NCBI GenBank assembly: GCA_027306995.1
Contig: DAHUXS010000015.1
Coordinates: 25,829 to 89,828, forward strand
Direction of reading: 5' to 3'
Origin: Lysobacter sp.
Lineage (GTDB): Bacteria > Pseudomonadota > Gammaproteobacteria > Xanthomonadales > Xanthomonadaceae
DNA: 64,000 nucleotides
The notes under the pieces are model-generated. The model was not told the origin of the DNA, ran no database searches, and saw only the letters and a list, made by a program, of their open reading frames with translations. The translations under genes were made by a program, and so were the position numbers. This document shows positions 9,543-21,130 of this stretch, piece by piece (positions within the stretch are counted from its first letter, which is position 1; each line of letters opens with the position of its first letter).

Positions 9543-10553
9543 TCAATGCGCGCGTTTGCGATTGATCTGGTCGAAGAAACCGCCATCGGCGAAGTGCTGC
9601 GCTTGCGCCTTCTTCCAGCCACCGAATGCGTTGTCGATCGTCACCTGCTTCACCTTGGGGAAACGCGCGAGTTCGGCGGCGGGCACCTTGTCCGGTTCGG
9701 CCGGGCGATAGAAATGCCTGGCGGCGATCAGCTGTCCCTGCGGCGAATACAGGAAACGCAGATAGGCCTCGGCCTGCTTGCGGGTGCCGTGCTTCTCGAC
9801 GTTCTTGTCGACCCAGGCCACCGGCGGTTCGGCGCGAATGCTCAGCGACGGCACCACGATCTCGAACTTGCCGCGGGTATCCGCTTCATTCACCGTCAGC
9901 AGCGCTTCGTTCTCCCACGCGATCAGCACGTCGCCGATGCCGCGCTCGACGAAGGTGGTGGTGGAACCGCGGGCGCCGGTATCCAGCACCGGCACGTTGC
10001 CGTAGAGGCGCGTGAGATAGTCGAGCACCTTGCCGCCGTCGCGATACTGCTGCGATGCCCACGCCCACGCCGCGAGATAGTTCCAGCGCGCACCGCCGGA
10101 GGTCTTCGGATTCGGCGTGATCACCGCGACGCCGGGCTTGGTCAGGTCGCTCCAGTCGCGGATGGCTTTCGGGTTGCCCTTGCGCACCAGAAAGACAATC
10201 GTCGAGGTATAGGGCGAGCTGTTATGCGGCAACCGCGACTGCCAGTCTGCCGGCAGCAACTTGCCCTTGTCGGCGATCGCGTCGATATCGGCGGCAAGCG
10301 CCAGCGTGACGACGTCGGCTTCGAGGCCATCGATCACCGCGCGCGCCTGCTTGCCGGAGCCGCCATGCGAAGCACGGATATCGACAGTCTCGCCGGTCTG
10401 TTGCTTCCATTGCGCGGCGAAGGCCTGGTTGACGTCGGCGTAGAACTCGCGCGTCGGATCGTAGGAGACGTTGAGCAAAGTGGCGGCCTTGGCATTGACC
10501 ACGGCCGTCGCCAGCACCAGACCCGCCACTACGCCCAGGAAGATCTTGTTCAT
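9543..10553 (-). CDS. sbp: Periplasmic sulfate-binding protein (Sbp/CysP)
   Basis: Solute-binding subunit of the sulfate importer, 336 residues with a signal peptide (cleavage after about residue 23, [10 protein letters not shown]). The typical Sbp motifs are present: [11 protein letters not shown], the binding-loop region [31 protein letters not shown] and the C-terminal FGGW. The ATG at 10553 is followed at once by the signal peptide; the frame stays open upstream into cysNC but is not homologous there. Whether sulfate or thiosulfate is preferred cannot be told. Confidence 0.95.
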   Translation of the reverse strand: MNKIFLGVVAGLVLATAVVNAKAATLLNVSYDPTREFYADVNQAFAAQWKQQTGETVDIRASHGGSGKQARAVIDGLEADVVTLALAADIDAIADKGKLLPADWQSRLPHNSSPYTSTIVFLVRKGNPKAIRDWSDLTKPGVAVITPNPKTSGGARWNYLAAWAWASQQYRDGGKVLDYLTRLYGNVPVLDTGARGSTTTFVERGIGDVLIAWENEALLTVNEADTRGKFEIVVPSLSIRAEPPVAWVDKNVEKHGTRKQAEAYLRFLYSPQGQLIAARHFYRPAEPDKVPAAELARFPKVKQVTIDNAFGGWKKAQAQHFADGGFFDQINRKRAH

Positions 10554-10645
10554 CGCGGAATCCTTGACAGAATCGGAAGGGAAATCTGCAGCGGTCGCGT
10601 CGCCGGCGTCACGTCGGCTTCGGAAGAATCTGGCACGGCGACTGT

Positions 10646-12520
10646 TCATATTTCGTAATTTCCTTCGAGGAGACGCGCCACCACCCGTTCCGCAAGGGTT
10701 TCGGCCGACGCGGTGGTGGTATCGAGCACGATGTCCGCGGATTCCGGCGCCTCGTAGGGCGAGTCGATGCCGGTGAAATTGGGAAGCTCGCCGCGACGCG
10801 CCTTGGCGTACAAGCCTTTCACGTCGCGGCCTTCGGCGACCTGCAGCGGCGTGTCGACGAAGACTTCGATGAAGTCGCCACGGTCGAACAGGTCGCGCGC
10901 CATCTTGCGTTCGGCGCGAAATGGCGAGATGAAGCTGACCAGCACGATCAACCCGGCGTCGGTCATCAGCTTCGCCACCTCGGCGACGCGACGCAGGTTC
11001 TCGACGCGATCGACATCGGTGAAGCCGAGATCGCGATTGAGCCCGTGGCGGACGTTGTCGCCATCGAGCACGAAGGCATGGAGGCCGAGCGCGTGCAGGC
11101 GCTTGTCGACGAGATTGGCGATCGCCGACTTGCCCGCGCCCGACAGCCCGGTGAACCACACGCAACGTGCAGCCTGGCCCTTGCTGCGCGCGCGCGCCGA
11201 CTTGTCGACGTCGAGATGCTGCCAGTGGATGTTGCCGGCGCGGCGCAGGGCGAAATCGAAGGTGCCGGCGGCGACGGTGGCGTTGTCGAGGCGATCGATC
11301 AGGATGAAGCTGCCGAGTGCGCGATCGTCTCCATAACTGTCGAATGCGATCGGCTGGTCGAGCGACAGATTGCAGACACCGACTTCGTTGAGGTCGAGCT
11401 GGCGCGCCGCGAGTTGCGCCTGGGTGTTGACGTCGATGCGATGCTTGATCTCGGTGACCGTGGCGTTGACGGTGCGCGTGCCCGATTTCAGCAGATAGGC
11501 GCGCCCGGGCAGCAACGGCGACTCGTTCATCCACAGCACATGCGCCGCGAACTGGTCGGCGACCTGCGGCGGCTGGCCGGCGGCGGCGAGCACGTCGCCA
11601 CGACTGACATCCACTTCATCCGCCAACGTCAGCGTGACCGCCTGCCCCGCCGTCGCCACGGCGAAATCGCCATCGGCGGTGACGATGCGAGCGACCTTCG
11701 AGCGTTGGCCCGATGGCAGCACCACCACCTCGTCGCCGGGACGCACGCGCCCGGACGTGATCGTGCCGGAGAACCCGCGGAAATCCTGGTTGGGACGATT
11801 CACCCACTGCACCGGGAAGCGCAGGCCGGCATCGTCGCGGGCGTCTTCGACCTGGACGTTCTCAAGCCATTCCAGCAAGGTCGGGCCGTGGTACCACGGC
11901 GTCACCTCCGAGCGCTTCAGCAGGTTGTCGCCCTTCAGCGCCGATAGTGGCACCGCCTGCACGTTGGCGATGCCGAGCTGCGTCGCCAGTTCCCGGTAGT
12001 CGCGTTCGATCCGGTCGAACACCTCACGGTCGTAGCCGACGAGGTCGAGCTTGTTGACCGCCAGCACCACGTGGCGGATGCCGAACAGCGCAAGGATGTA
12101 GCTGTGGCGACGCGTCTGCGGGAGCAGCCCCTTGCGGGCGTCGACCAGGACCACCGCCGCGTCGGCGGTGGATGCGCCGGTTGCCATGTTGCGGGTGTAC
12201 TGCTCGTGGCCGGGGCAATCGGCGACGATGAACTTGCGCTTTTCGCTGCCGAAGAAGCGGTAGGCGACATCGATGGTGATGCCCTTCTCACGTTCGGCAG
12301 CGAGCCCGTCGAGCAGCAAGGCATAGTCGATGTCGTCGCCCTGGGTACCGTGGCGACGGCTGTCTTGCGCGAGCGCATCGAGCTGGTCGGCGAACAGGCC
12401 CTTGCTGTCGTGGAGCAGGCGCCCGATCAGGGTGCTCTTGCCGTCGTCGACACTGCCGCAGGTGATGAAGCGCAGCAGGGTGTTGGCCTCGTGATGGCGC
12501 AGGTAATCGGCGACGCCCAT
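10646..12520 (-). CDS. cysNC: Bifunctional sulfate adenylyltransferase GTPase subunit / APS kinase CysNC
   Basis: A 624-residue fusion. The N-terminal CysN GTPase part has G1 [20 protein letters not shown] and NKLDL and drives APS synthesis by CysD through GTP hydrolysis. The C-terminal CysC part has its own P-loop (GLSGAGKSA) and APS-kinase motifs ([18 protein letters not shown]) and phosphorylates APS to PAPS. The ATG at 12520 overlaps the cysD stop by one base (TGATG), so the two are coupled. The fusion is common in Xanthomonadaceae and fits the PAPS-type CysH encoded nearby. Confidence 0.96.
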   Translation of the reverse strand: MGVADYLRHHEANTLLRFITCGSVDDGKSTLIGRLLHDSKGLFADQLDALAQDSRRHGTQGDDIDYALLLDGLAAEREKGITIDVAYRFFGSEKRKFIVADCPGHEQYTRNMATGASTADAAVVLVDARKGLLPQTRRHSYILALFGIRHVVLAVNKLDLVGYDREVFDRIERDYRELATQLGIANVQAVPLSALKGDNLLKRSEVTPWYHGPTLLEWLENVQVEDARDDAGLRFPVQWVNRPNQDFRGFSGTITSGRVRPGDEVVVLPSGQRSKVARIVTADGDFAVATAGQAVTLTLADEVDVSRGDVLAAAGQPPQVADQFAAHVLWMNESPLLPGRAYLLKSGTRTVNATVTEIKHRIDVNTQAQLAARQLDLNEVGVCNLSLDQPIAFDSYGDDRALGSFILIDRLDNATVAAGTFDFALRRAGNIHWQHLDVDKSARARSKGQAARCVWFTGLSGAGKSAIANLVDKRLHALGLHAFVLDGDNVRHGLNRDLGFTDVDRVENLRRVAEVAKLMTDAGLIVLVSFISPFRAERKMARDLFDRGDFIEVFVDTPLQVAEGRDVKGLYAKARRGELPNFTGIDSPYEAPESADIVLDTTTASAETLAERVVARLLEGNYEI

Positions 12521-13476
12521 CAGAAATAGCCCTCCTGCTTCTTCTTCTCCATCGAGGCGGAAGGATCGTGGTCGATCATCCGGCCCTGGCGTTCCGAGGT
12601 GGTCGCGACCAGCATTTCGCCGATGACTTTTTCCAGCGTGTCGGCATCGGATTCGATGGCGCCGGTCAACGGATAGCAACCGAGGGTGCGGAAGCGCACG
12701 CGGCGGATCGACGGCGTTTCGCCCGCGTGCAGCGGCAGGCGCTCGTCATCGACCATGATCAATGCGCCATCGCGCTCCACCACCGGGCGTTCGGCGGCGA
12801 GATACAGCGAAGGCACTTCGATCCCCTCGCGATAGATGTAGAGCCAGATGTCGAGTTCGGTCCAGTTCGATAGCGGAAACACCCGCACTGATTCGCCGGC
12901 GGCGATCCGCGTGTTGTACAGCGACCACAGTTCCGGGCGCTGCTGCTTGGGATCCCAGCGATGCTGGGCATTGCGGAAGGAGAAGATGCGTTCCTTGGCG
13001 CGCGACTTCTCCTCGTCGCGACGGGCGCCACCGATCGCGGCGTCGAAACCATGGGCATCCAGCGCCTGCTTCAGCGCCTGCGTCTTCATCACGTCGGTGT
13101 GGACGGCGGCGCCATGGCTGATCGGACCGATGCCGCGCGCGATGCCATCGGGATTGCTGTGCACGCGTAGCTCGATCCCGGTCTCGGCGGCACGGCGATC
13201 GCGGAACGCGATCATTTCGCGGAACTTCCAGCCGGTGTCGACATGCAGCAGTGGAATCGGCGGACGTCCCGGTGCGAACGCCTTCAGCAGCAGGTGCAGC
13301 AGGACCGAGCTGTCCTTGCCGATCGAATACAGCAGCACGGGGTTGCGGAACTCGGCGGCGACTTCGCGCAGGATGTGGATGCTCTCGGCCTCGAGGCGAT
13401 CGAGATGCCCGAGCGCCACGACGGGCGATGGAGCGTCGGCGACGGGCTGGATGGCGGGGGCGAGTTGCGACGACAC
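12520..13476 (-). CDS. cysD: Sulfate adenylyltransferase subunit 2 CysD
   Basis: Catalytic ATP sulfurylase subunit that makes APS from ATP and sulfate together with CysN. The PP-loop ([13 protein letters not shown]), [20 protein letters not shown] and SNWTELDIW are hallmarks. A GTG start at 13476, with AGGA 8 bp upstream, gives 318 residues, close to the family's roughly 302; longer in-frame starts would run into the control region and add unrelated sequence. First gene of the minus-strand cys run and divergent from cysJ. Confidence 0.94.
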   Translation of the reverse strand: MSSQLAPAIQPVADAPSPVVALGHLDRLEAESIHILREVAAEFRNPVLLYSIGKDSSVLLHLLLKAFAPGRPPIPLLHVDTGWKFREMIAFRDRRAAETGIELRVHSNPDGIARGIGPISHGAAVHTDVMKTQALKQALDAHGFDAAIGGARRDEEKSRAKERIFSFRNAQHRWDPKQQRPELWSLYNTRIAAGESVRVFPLSNWTELDIWLYIYREGIEVPSLYLAAERPVVERDGALIMVDDERLPLHAGETPSIRRVRFRTLGCYPLTGAIESDADTLEKVIGEMLVATTSERQGRMIDHDPSASMEKKKQEGYF

Positions 13477-13570
13477 GGCAAAAGTCCTGATGCGGGCATG
13501 GGAAGGACCGCACGACTGCGGACGACGTCGAGTATCGGCAGCGCATCCTCGGGCCGGAAATGCAGGCACG

Positions 13571-13622
13571 GCATAACGGCATAACCGCAGGTGCTTATGC
13601 GCCGACGGATATATCCGCATAA
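13571..13622. promoter_or_regulatory. Candidate CysB operator cluster between cysD and cysJ
   Basis: Four copies of the half-site GCATAA/TTATGC lie within 52 bp: GCATAAC at 13571 and 13579, TTATGCG at 13595 and CGCATAA at 13616. The last two form a 28-bp inverted repeat (TTAT-N20-ATAA), and the second and third form GCATAA-N10-TTATGC. The cluster sits between the divergent cysD and cysJ operons, as expected for a shared LysR-type activator. The half-sites are seen directly; CysB as the binder is inferred. Confidence 0.55.
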
Positions 13623-13693
13623 CCAACCTTCCTTATCGGCAGGCGGCCGCATTCCCTAGTCTTTGCGTTGTCGCAGTCCGCCCACGCTCAGCC

Positions 13694-15526
13694 ATGTCCG
13701 CCGTCCTGCCATCGCAATTCCAGCCGATCACCGACGAACAGGCCGCCCTGCTCGGCCGGCTGACCGATGCGCTGGATCACAGCGGGCTGTGGTGGCTGTC
13801 CGGCTACGCTGCCGGCCTTGCCCGCGGACGCACGGCGCCGACGACCGCATTGGCTGCAGTTGCCAATGAAACGATCGCCGCGCCGCAGCTCACCATTGTG
13901 TACGGCAGCCAGACCGGCAACGCCAAGCGCCAGGCCGAAACGCTTTCCGCGCAGGTCGAGGCCGCCGGCTTCGGCGTGCGCCTGCTGCGCGCCGATGCCT
14001 ATCCCTTGCGCGAGCTGAAGAACGAACGGCACCTCGTCATCGTCATCAGCACCCAGGGCGACGGCGATCCGCCGGACGACGCCCGCGCCTTCGTCGAATT
14101 CATCGCCGGCAAGCGCGCGCCGAAATTGCCCGATCTCCACTTTTCGGTGCTCGCGCTCGGCGATTCCAGCTACCCGCAGTTCTGCGCAATCGGTCGCCAG
14201 CTCGACGAACGCCTCGCCGAGCTTGGCGCCAAGCGCTGGTTCGAACGCGGCGATGCCGATCTCGATATCGAAACCGTCGCCACGCCGTGGATGGCGAACG
14301 CATTGGCCGCAGCGAAGGATGCGCTGAAGCCCCAGGTGCCGCTGGCCACCGTCACGCCGCTGCGTCCCCATGCGCAAGCGGCTGCCAGCCTTTACACGCG
14401 CGACCGCCCGTTCCCCGCCGAAGTGCTGGTGAACCAGCGCATCACCGGCCGCGGCGGGCACAGGGCGACATCGGACAAGGACATTCGCCATGTCGAGTTG
14501 TCGCTGGAAGGCTCCGGCCTCAAGTACGAACCGGGCGATGCGCTTGGCGTCTGGCCGGTGAATCCGCCGCGTCTGGTGGATGCGCTGCTGGCGACGCTTC
14601 AGCTCGATGGCGATGCATCCGTCAGCCACGGCGAACAGACGCTGCCGCTGCGCGAATGGCTATCGACCAAGCGCGAGATCACCCGCCTGACGCGCCCGTT
14701 CCTCGGCCAGCACGCCCATCGTGCCGGTGCCGCCGCGCTCGACGCCGCCCTCTCGGCGGACGGCGCGGCGGCGCTGGCCGACCTGCTCGCCAATCGCCAG
14801 TTGATCGACGTGTTGCGCGACTATCCGGCGACCTGGAGCGCCGGCGAACTGGTTGCCGCACTGCGTCCGCTGGTGCCGCGCCTGTATTCGATCGCGTCGA
14901 GCCCGCGCGTCGTTGGCGAGGAAGCGCACCTCACCATCGCCCATGTCGAATACGCGGTGGAAGGCGATCCCGATCCACGCTGGGGCACCGCGTCCAACTT
15001 CCTCGCGCGTAGCGACGAGGGCGCGACGGTTCCGGTCTTCATCGAACGCAACGAACGTTTCCGTTTGCCCAGCGATGGCAGCCGCGACGTCATCCTGATC
15101 GGTCCCGGCACCGGCGTCGCCCCGTTCCGCGCCTTCGTGCAGGAACGCGCCGACAACGAAGCCAGCGGCCGCAACTGGCTGTTCTTCGGCAATCCGCACG
15201 CGCACAGCGACTTCCTCTACCAGCTCGAATGGCAGGACGCCCTGAAGTCCGGCGCGCTGCATCGCCTCGACCTCGCCTTCTCGCGCGACCAGCCGCACAA
15301 GATCTATGTGCAGGATCGCCTGCGCGAACGCGGCGCCGATGTCTTCGCCTGGCTGCAATCGGGCGCGCACCTGTACGTCTGCGGCGACGCCACCCGCATG
15401 GCCAAGGACGTGCACGCGGCCTTGCTCGAGATCATCGCCACCCATGGCGGCAAGTCGGCCGACGAAGCCGGCGATTACCTCAACGACCTGCAGGCGCAGG
15501 GCCGCTACGCACGGGACGTCTACTGA
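13694..15526 (+). CDS. cysJ: Sulfite reductase flavoprotein subunit CysJ
   Basis: A 610-residue FMN/FAD protein that passes electrons from NADPH to CysI for reduction of sulfite to sulfide. The flavodoxin domain begins near residue 66 ([14 protein letters not shown]). FAD-binding RLYSIASSP and NADPH-binding [16 protein letters not shown] follow, and the family's aromatic C-terminus (YARDVY) is intact. The stop overlaps the cysI start (TGATG), which indicates coupled translation in a cysJ-cysI-cysH operon. Confidence 0.96.
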   Translation: MSAVLPSQFQPITDEQAALLGRLTDALDHSGLWWLSGYAAGLARGRTAPTTALAAVANETIAAPQLTIVYGSQTGNAKRQAETLSAQVEAAGFGVRLLRADAYPLRELKNERHLVIVISTQGDGDPPDDARAFVEFIAGKRAPKLPDLHFSVLALGDSSYPQFCAIGRQLDERLAELGAKRWFERGDADLDIETVATPWMANALAAAKDALKPQVPLATVTPLRPHAQAAASLYTRDRPFPAEVLVNQRITGRGGHRATSDKDIRHVELSLEGSGLKYEPGDALGVWPVNPPRLVDALLATLQLDGDASVSHGEQTLPLREWLSTKREITRLTRPFLGQHAHRAGAAALDAALSADGAAALADLLANRQLIDVLRDYPATWSAGELVAALRPLVPRLYSIASSPRVVGEEAHLTIAHVEYAVEGDPDPRWGTASNFLARSDEGATVPVFIERNERFRLPSDGSRDVILIGPGTGVAPFRAFVQERADNEASGRNWLFFGNPHAHSDFLYQLEWQDALKSGALHRLDLAFSRDQPHKIYVQDRLRERGADVFAWLQSGAHLYVCGDATRMAKDVHAALLEIIATHGGKSADEAGDYLNDLQAQGRYARDVY

Positions 15527-17232
15527 TGAGCGCCCATTCCGTTGAAGACATCAAGCGCGGCAGCCATCGCCTGCGCGGCACGCTGGTCGAGTCGCTGGCC
15601 GACCAGGTCACCGGCGCGATCGCCGAGGACGACCAGACGCTGATCAAGTATCACGGCAGCTACCAGCAAGACGATCGCGACATCCGCGAGGAGCGCCGCC
15701 GCCAGAAGCTCGAGCCCGCCTACAGTTTCATGATCCGCACCCGCACGCCGGGCGGCGTGGTATCGCCGGAGCAGTGGTTGAAGCTCGATCGCATCGCGAC
15801 CACCTACGCCGAACGCGGCCTGCGCATCACCACGCGCCAGGCTTTCCAGTTCCATGGCGTGATCAAGCGCGAACTCAAGGCGACGATGCAGGCGATCAAC
15901 GCCGCGATGATCGATACCGTCGCGGCCTGCGGCGACGTCAATCGCAACATCATGGCCGCGGCCAATCCGCACGAATCGCGCGCGCACGCCTTCGTCCACG
16001 CGCAGGCGGCCGCGCTCTCCGCGCGCCTGCGTCCGAACACCCGCGCCTACTACGAAATCTGGCTGGACGAGGAACGCATCGCCGGCAGCGGCGACGAAGA
16101 CGAACCGATCTATGGCGACACCTACCTGCCGCGCAAGTTCAAGATCGGTTTCGCGATTCCGCCGTACAACGATGTCGACGTGTTCGCGCAGGACCTCGGT
16201 TTCATCGCCATCATCGAAAACGGCGACGTGGTCGGCTACAACGTCACCGCCGGCGGCGGCATGGGCGCGACCCACGGCGATCCCGAAACCTATCCCCGCC
16301 TCGGCAGCCTGCTCGGTGCGATCGCGCCCGATCAGGTCACCGCGATCGCCGAAGCGGTCGTCACCACCCAGCGCGACTGGGGCAATCGTGCGGTGCGCAA
16401 GCGTGCGCGCCTGAAATACACCATCGACGACCGCGGGCTCGACGTCTTCAGGCGCGAAGTCGAATCGCGCTCCGGCATCACCTTCGCGGAACCGCGCGAT
16501 TACCGCTTCATCCACAACGGCGATCGCTTCGGCTGGGTGCAGGGTGAAAACGGCCTGTGGCACCTGACACTGCGGATCGTCGCCGGCCGCATCTGGGATC
16601 GCGAACAGCCACACCTCACCGGCCTGCGCGAGATCGCGACGCACCTGCTCGCGGTCGAACCGGATGCAACATCCGTACCCGAATTCCGGATGACGCCGAA
16701 CCAGAACCTGGTGATCGCCAATATCCCGGACGGCGAACGCGCGCATGTCGATGCCCTCGTCGCCGCGCACGGGCTCGCCATCCACGAGGTCGCATCGCCG
16801 CTACGGCAGAACGCGATCGCCTGCGTGGCGCTGCCGACCTGCGGGCTGGCGATGGCCGAAGCCGAACGCTACCTGCCGGACATCCTGACGCACTTCGATG
16901 CCCTGCTCGCCAAACATGGCCTCTCCGACCAGTCGATCCATTTCCGCATCAGCGGCTGCCCCAACGGCTGCTCACGGCCGTATCTCGGCGAAGTCGCGCT
17001 GGTCGGCAAGGCGCCCGGCCGCTACAACCTGATGCTCGGCGGCGACCATCGCGGCCAGCGCCTCAACGTGCTCCATCGCGAAAACATTGACGAGGCCGCG
17101 ATCCTCGCCGAACTCGATCAACTGCTGGCGCGTTACGCCGCGGAACGCAGAGACGACGAATATTTCGGCGATTTCCTCGTGCGTTCCGGCGTCGTCGTCG
17201 CCCGTGCCCTGAACCTGGAACTCGCTGCATGA
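15526..17232 (+). CDS. cysI: Sulfite reductase hemoprotein subunit CysI
   Basis: A 568-residue siroheme and [4Fe-4S] subunit (E. coli CysI is 570) that carries out the six-electron reduction of sulfite to sulfide. The four cluster/siroheme cysteines are seen in [10 protein letters not shown] (with an earlier Cys in IACVALPTC) and in [14 protein letters not shown]. The ATG at 15526 shares its A with the cysJ stop. The product needs siroheme from CysG, encoded about 2 kb downstream. Confidence 0.97.
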   Translation: MSAHSVEDIKRGSHRLRGTLVESLADQVTGAIAEDDQTLIKYHGSYQQDDRDIREERRRQKLEPAYSFMIRTRTPGGVVSPEQWLKLDRIATTYAERGLRITTRQAFQFHGVIKRELKATMQAINAAMIDTVAACGDVNRNIMAAANPHESRAHAFVHAQAAALSARLRPNTRAYYEIWLDEERIAGSGDEDEPIYGDTYLPRKFKIGFAIPPYNDVDVFAQDLGFIAIIENGDVVGYNVTAGGGMGATHGDPETYPRLGSLLGAIAPDQVTAIAEAVVTTQRDWGNRAVRKRARLKYTIDDRGLDVFRREVESRSGITFAEPRDYRFIHNGDRFGWVQGENGLWHLTLRIVAGRIWDREQPHLTGLREIATHLLAVEPDATSVPEFRMTPNQNLVIANIPDGERAHVDALVAAHGLAIHEVASPLRQNAIACVALPTCGLAMAEAERYLPDILTHFDALLAKHGLSDQSIHFRISGCPNGCSRPYLGEVALVGKAPGRYNLMLGGDHRGQRLNVLHRENIDEAAILAELDQLLARYAAERRDDEYFGDFLVRSGVVVARALNLELAA

Positions 17233-17975
17233 CTCCGCCCGATCCCGCCGAAACTGCGCAATCGCCACAGGCGCTGGCCTCCCTCAACCACTGGCTCGAA
17301 CAACGCAGCGCCGAAGAGCGCGTCGCTTGGGCATTGGCCGAACTTCCTGGCATCCACGCGTTGTCGTCGAGCTTCGGTGCGCAGGCCGCGGTGTCGCTGC
17401 ACATGGTCACCCGCGAACAACCCGACATCCCGGTGGTGCTGATCGATACCGGTTACCTGTTCCCGGAAACCTATCGCTTCATCGACGAACTCAGCGAGCG
17501 GCTGTCGCTCAACCTCAAGGTCTATCGCCCGCAGATCGGCATCGCGTGGATGGAAGCGCGTTTCGGCAAATTATGGGAACAGGGCGTCGACGGCATCGAA
17601 CGCTACAACCGCCTGCGCAAGGTCGAACCGATGCAGCGCGCGCTCAACGAACTCGGCGCGGAAACCTGGATCTCCGGCATCCGCCGCAGCCAGTCGCGTA
17701 GTCGCGCCAACACCGACATCCTGCAGCGTCGCGATGGCCGCTGGAAACTGCATCCGCTGGCCGACTGGAGCGATCGTGATGTCTGGAATTATCTCCAGCG
17801 CCACGACCTGCCCTATCACCCGTTGTGGCACGACGGTTACGTCTCGATCGGCGACGTCCACACCACGCGCCGCCTCGAAGACGGCATGAGCGAGGAAGAC
17901 ACCCGCTTCTTCGGGCTCAAGCGCGAATGCGGCCTGCACGAAGCCTGGAACGATCCCGGCCAGGCCGCGGCTTGA
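17229..17975 (+). CDS. cysH: PAPS reductase CysH
   Basis: A 248-residue thioredoxin-dependent phosphoadenylylsulfate reductase making sulfite from PAPS. The catalytic C-terminal ECGLH motif is present. The paired cysteines that bind an iron-sulfur cluster in APS-type enzymes are missing ([11 protein letters not shown] at that place), so PAPS is the predicted substrate, which agrees with the APS kinase domain of CysNC. The start overlaps the cysI stop (ATGA). The convergent cysB gene ends 12 bp away. Confidence 0.96.
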   Translation: MTPPDPAETAQSPQALASLNHWLEQRSAEERVAWALAELPGIHALSSSFGAQAAVSLHMVTREQPDIPVVLIDTGYLFPETYRFIDELSERLSLNLKVYRPQIGIAWMEARFGKLWEQGVDGIERYNRLRKVEPMQRALNELGAETWISGIRRSQSRSRANTDILQRRDGRWKLHPLADWSDRDVWNYLQRHDLPYHPLWHDGYVSIGDVHTTRRLEDGMSEEDTRFFGLKRECGLHEAWNDPGQAAA

Positions 17976-17987
17976 TCGCGCCTCGCG

Positions 17988-18980
17988 CTAGATCACGTAA
18001 GTCGCGATCGTCTCGCTGAGTTCCGCCCAACTCGGCGGCGTCGGCCAATCCGCTTCGACATTGCCTTCCAGCACGCGACGCACGTCGCGGCGATCGAGTT
18101 GCGGCGCCACCGCGTGCAGCAACTCGGTGGCGTAGTCGCGCAGCACGCGTTCGCGCGGCAACACCGCCCAGGCGATGCATTCGGGAATCGATGCCGGCGC
18201 CGTCAATGCCACCAGATCGACGGCGTCCTCCGGGGTCAACGCCATCTCGGCCAACAGACCGACACCAAGTCCGGCGCGCACATAGGTCTTGATGAGATCG
18301 GCATCGCGCGCGGTCATCGCCAATTGCGGCTCCAGTCCATCCGCCGCGAATGCACGCCGCAGCGAGGAATCGGGGCGGATCGACGATTCGTAGCTCACCA
18401 GCGGATAGGCCGCGAGTTGCGCCAGCGTCGGTGCGCCGATCGATGCCAAGGCGTGGTCGCGCGGCACCAGCACCTTGCGCTGCCAGCGGAACAGCGGCAC
18501 CGCGATACCGCCATCCGGCACGTGGCCCGCGGTGCTGATCAGGGCGAAATCGGCCTCGCCGCTGGCGAGCATGTTCAGCACTTCGCTGTCCGAGGTCGGC
18601 ATCAGGTGCACGCTCACCTGCGGATAGGCGCGCTTCAATTTCGCCACCGCCTGCGGCAGCACGAAACGCGCCTGTGTGTGCGTGGTCGCCAGCACCAGCC
18701 GACCGTTCGCGTCGCTGCGCTGGTTGGCGGCATAGGCACGGATGTTGGCGGCCTCGGCGAGCAGGCGGCGCGCGTGCACCAGCACCTGCATGCCGCCACT
18801 GGTGATGCCGTCGAGGCTGCGACCCTTGCGCGAGAACAACAGGAAGCCGAGTTCGTCCTCGAGCTGCTTCAACTGTTTCGACATGCCCGGCTGCGTCGCG
18901 TGCACGCGTTCGGCGGCAACGGTGATGTTGAGGCCGGAATCGGCGATGGCGACAAGGTAGCGGAGCTGGGTGAGGGTCAT
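17988..18980 (-). CDS. cysB: LysR-type transcriptional regulator CysB
   Basis: A 330-residue LysR-family activator of sulfur assimilation. An N-terminal helix-turn-helix (about 1-60; MTLTQLRYLVAIADSGLN, HATQPGMSKQLKQLE) is followed by a periplasmic-binding-protein-like effector domain (about 92-300), where O-acetylserine or a derivative is expected to act as inducer and sulfide as anti-inducer. It lies between cysH and cysG and is divergent from cysG. Palindromes in the shared upstream region suggest autoregulation. Cbl-like paralogues are an alternative, but only one such regulator is seen here. Confidence 0.94.
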   Translation of the reverse strand: MTLTQLRYLVAIADSGLNITVAAERVHATQPGMSKQLKQLEDELGFLLFSRKGRSLDGITSGGMQVLVHARRLLAEAANIRAYAANQRSDANGRLVLATTHTQARFVLPQAVAKLKRAYPQVSVHLMPTSDSEVLNMLASGEADFALISTAGHVPDGGIAVPLFRWQRKVLVPRDHALASIGAPTLAQLAAYPLVSYESSIRPDSSLRRAFAADGLEPQLAMTARDADLIKTYVRAGLGVGLLAEMALTPEDAVDLVALTAPASIPECIAWAVLPRERVLRDYATELLHAVAPQLDRRDVRRVLEGNVEADWPTPPSWAELSETIATYVI

Positions 18981-19026
18981 GACGTAGGCCGGCAGAGATC
19001 AGGCCACCGGCAATCCTGCCGAATGG

Positions 19027-19054
19027 TTATCTCTTTATTCGAATAGAGAGATAA
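19027..19054. promoter_or_regulatory. 28-bp near-perfect palindrome between cysB and cysG
   Basis: An inverted repeat with outer arms TTATCTCT and AGAGATAA and centre TTCGAA (19038-19043); only one base pair out of fourteen fails to match. It has the same overall TTAT-N20-ATAA geometry as the repeat between cysD and cysJ. It lies 47 bp upstream of cysB, a plausible operator for CysB autoregulation or for cysG control. The binding protein is inferred. Confidence 0.5.
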
Positions 19055-19087
19055 ATCTACTACCCCGACGACACCCTTGTCCATCGC

Positions 19088-19112
19088 GGCTTATGCCTTT
19101 ACAGAATAAGCC
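19088..19112. promoter_or_regulatory. LysR-box-like inverted repeat upstream of cysG
   Basis: GGCTTAT and ATAAGCC form a perfect 7-bp inverted repeat separated by 11 bp. This is the T-N11-A arrangement typical of LysR-type regulator sites. It lies about 75 bp upstream of cysG. A role in CysB control of siroheme synthesis is inferred. Confidence 0.45.
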
Positions 19113-19186
19113 AAATCGCGGTCGTTATTTCCGTCCGGCCCCCTGTCGCCGCAAGGTGGGACGAGCCCATCCCGCCTGCCCGACCG

Positions 19187-20611
19187 ATGACCTCCCGGCT
19201 GTTTCCCCTGTTCGCCGATCTCCGCAACCGCACCGTCCTCGTGGTCGGCGGCGGCGGCGTGGCCCGGCGCAAGGTCACGGCCCTGCTGGATACCGGCGCC
19301 CGCATCGTAGTCGGGGCACCGGCGCTGGATCCGGAACTTGCCGCATTGGCAGACCAGGAGCGGATCGAGGCGATCACGGGCAGCTTCGCCGATTCCTGGC
19401 TCGATGACGCCTGGCTGGTGATCGCCGCCACCGACGACGCCGGCGCCAATCGCGCGATCGCCGCTGCCGCCGAGGCACGGCGGATCTGGGCCAATGTCGT
19501 CGACGACGCCGAACTCTCGAACATCCACCTGCCCGCACGCGTCGAACGTGGTCCGCTGCAGATCGCCATTTCCAGCGGCGGCGGCGCGCCCATGCTGGCA
19601 CGCCACCTGCGCGAGCAACTGGAAACCCAGTTCGACGAATCGCTGGGCGCGCTGGCCGAATTGCTGCAGCGATCGCGCGCCTTGATCCGGGAACGCCTGC
19701 CCGATCTTCCCGCGCGCCGACGCTTCTTCGATCGCATCCTCAAGGGCCCGATCCCGGCGCTGCTGCGGCGTGGCGACGCGATCAGCGCGGAACGTGCCTT
19801 GCAGGCGAACATCGATGCCGCGGCGCCGGTGCGCGGCCGGGTCGCGCTGGTTGGCGCCGGCCCTGGCGATCCGGGGTTACTGACGTTGCGCGCATTGCGC
19901 CTGCTCAACGAAGCCGACGTCATCCTCCACGATCGCCTCGTCAGCGACGAGGTATTGGCGCTGGCGCGACGCGACGCCGAATTGATCGAAGTCGGCAAGC
20001 ACGTCGGCGGCGACCACCACGCCACCCAATCCGCCATCCATCGCCTGCTCGTCGAACATGCCACATCGGGCAAGCGCGTGGTGCGTCTCAAGGGCGGCGA
20101 TCCCTTCGTCTTCGGTCGTGGCGGCGAAGAGCTGGAAGCGCTGCAGTTGCACGGCGTCGATTTCGAAGTGGTGCCCGGCATCACCGCCGCGGTCGCCTGC
20201 GGTGCCTACGCCGGCATCCCGCTCACCCATCGTGACCACGCGCAGTCGGTGCGCTTCGTCACCGCGCATACCAAGGACGCCGACGATGGCATCGACTGGC
20301 GCGCCCTCGCGCAGGATCGCCAGACCCTTGCCTTCTACATGGGCGTGTCCGGGCTGGAACGCATCCGCGATCGCCTGGTCGCCCACGGGCGCAATGCGAA
20401 CACGCCGGTCGCGCTGGTCGAAAACGGCACCCGCGCCGGGCAACGGGTGGTTGTCGGCAGCCTGGCCGAACTGCCCGAACTCGCGCGCGCGCATCGGGTG
20501 GCCGCACCCGCCATCCTGTTCGTCGGCGAAGTGGCGGCACTGGCGACACGCCTGCACTGGTTTGGCACCTCCCCGTTGCAGGCGCTCCCGGCGCTGGCGC
20601 GCGCCGCCTGA
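19187..20611 (+). CDS. cysG: Siroheme synthase CysG
   Basis: A 474-residue trifunctional enzyme. The N-terminal part is precorrin-2 dehydrogenase/ferrochelatase (Rossmann motif [11 protein letters not shown], about residues 15-25). The C-terminal part from about residue 220 is uroporphyrinogen-III methyltransferase ([28 protein letters not shown]). It makes the siroheme of CysI. Length and domain order match E. coli CysG (457). Divergent from cysB across a palindrome-rich 206-bp region. Confidence 0.96.
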   Translation: MTSRLFPLFADLRNRTVLVVGGGGVARRKVTALLDTGARIVVGAPALDPELAALADQERIEAITGSFADSWLDDAWLVIAATDDAGANRAIAAAAEARRIWANVVDDAELSNIHLPARVERGPLQIAISSGGGAPMLARHLREQLETQFDESLGALAELLQRSRALIRERLPDLPARRRFFDRILKGPIPALLRRGDAISAERALQANIDAAAPVRGRVALVGAGPGDPGLLTLRALRLLNEADVILHDRLVSDEVLALARRDAELIEVGKHVGGDHHATQSAIHRLLVEHATSGKRVVRLKGGDPFVFGRGGEELEALQLHGVDFEVVPGITAAVACGAYAGIPLTHRDHAQSVRFVTAHTKDADDGIDWRALAQDRQTLAFYMGVSGLERIRDRLVAHGRNANTPVALVENGTRAGQRVVVGSLAELPELARAHRVAAPAILFVGEVAALATRLHWFGTSPLQALPALARAA

Positions 20612-20715
20612 TCCCGCCGGAGCCTGAAGCCTTGCCGCATAGCAACACACCGCGCACACGGACCTTGCTAGGATCGGCCGGTAACACTTCCCACCACCTA
20701 GAGGGATTCAGAGAT

Positions 20716-20964
20716 ATGGGCGGCATCCTGTACACCATCATCATCGGCGCGGTCATCGGTATCCTTGCGCGCTTCTTCAAGCCCGGTGCGGATCCGATGG
20801 GCTGGATCCTGACGATCATCCTCGGTATCGCCGGTTCGTATGTCGGCAGCCTGCTGTACCACGGCGGCGGCTTCGTCGGTTTCGCGATTTCCATCGTCTG
20901 CGCCATCGTGTTGCTCTTCGTCTACGAGCTCATCCGCAGCAAGATGGCCAGCAGCAACTCCTGA
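20716..20964 (+). CDS. GlsB/YeaQ/YmgE family stress-response membrane protein
   Basis: An 82-residue, very hydrophobic inner-membrane protein with three predicted helices rich in Gly and Ile (for example GGILYTIIIGAVIGILAR near the N-terminus). It belongs to the transglycosylase-associated/GlsB family, whose members respond to envelope or general stress. The ATG at 20716 is chosen because family proteins start with M-G; GAGGGATTCAGAG lies upstream. A hairpin terminator lies 28 bp after the stop. Confidence 0.88.
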   Translation: MGGILYTIIIGAVIGILARFFKPGADPMGWILTIILGIAGSYVGSLLYHGGGFVGFAISIVCAIVLLFVYELIRSKMASSNS

Positions 20965-20992
20965 CGTCGCATCGGCAACGAAGCGACGCACC

Positions 20993-21016
20993 AACGCCCC
21001 GGTTCGCCGGGGCGTT
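20993..21016 (+). terminator. Rho-independent-like terminator
   Basis: Perfect 10-bp stem AACGCCCCGG/CCGGGGCGTT closed by a TTCG tetraloop, 28 bp after the GlsB-family gene. The following bases (GTCGTAT) are only weakly T-rich, so termination strength is uncertain. Confidence 0.75.
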
Positions 21017-21130
21017 GTCGTATGGGTCACAGTTCCGCGCACTGCCATCGACGCATGCCCGCGAAGACGTTTGGCGGCTTTTTCCGGCGTGCTAGTGTCG
21101 TGCGCACATTGGACAACCCGGCTTCGACAC

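Noticed and set aside
8088..10658. Long plus-strand reading frame (856 codons) opposite cysW, cysT and sbp
   Set aside because: It is antisense to three well-supported sulfate transporter genes, has low-complexity Arg/Gln/His composition and matches no family. High GC content keeps such frames open.
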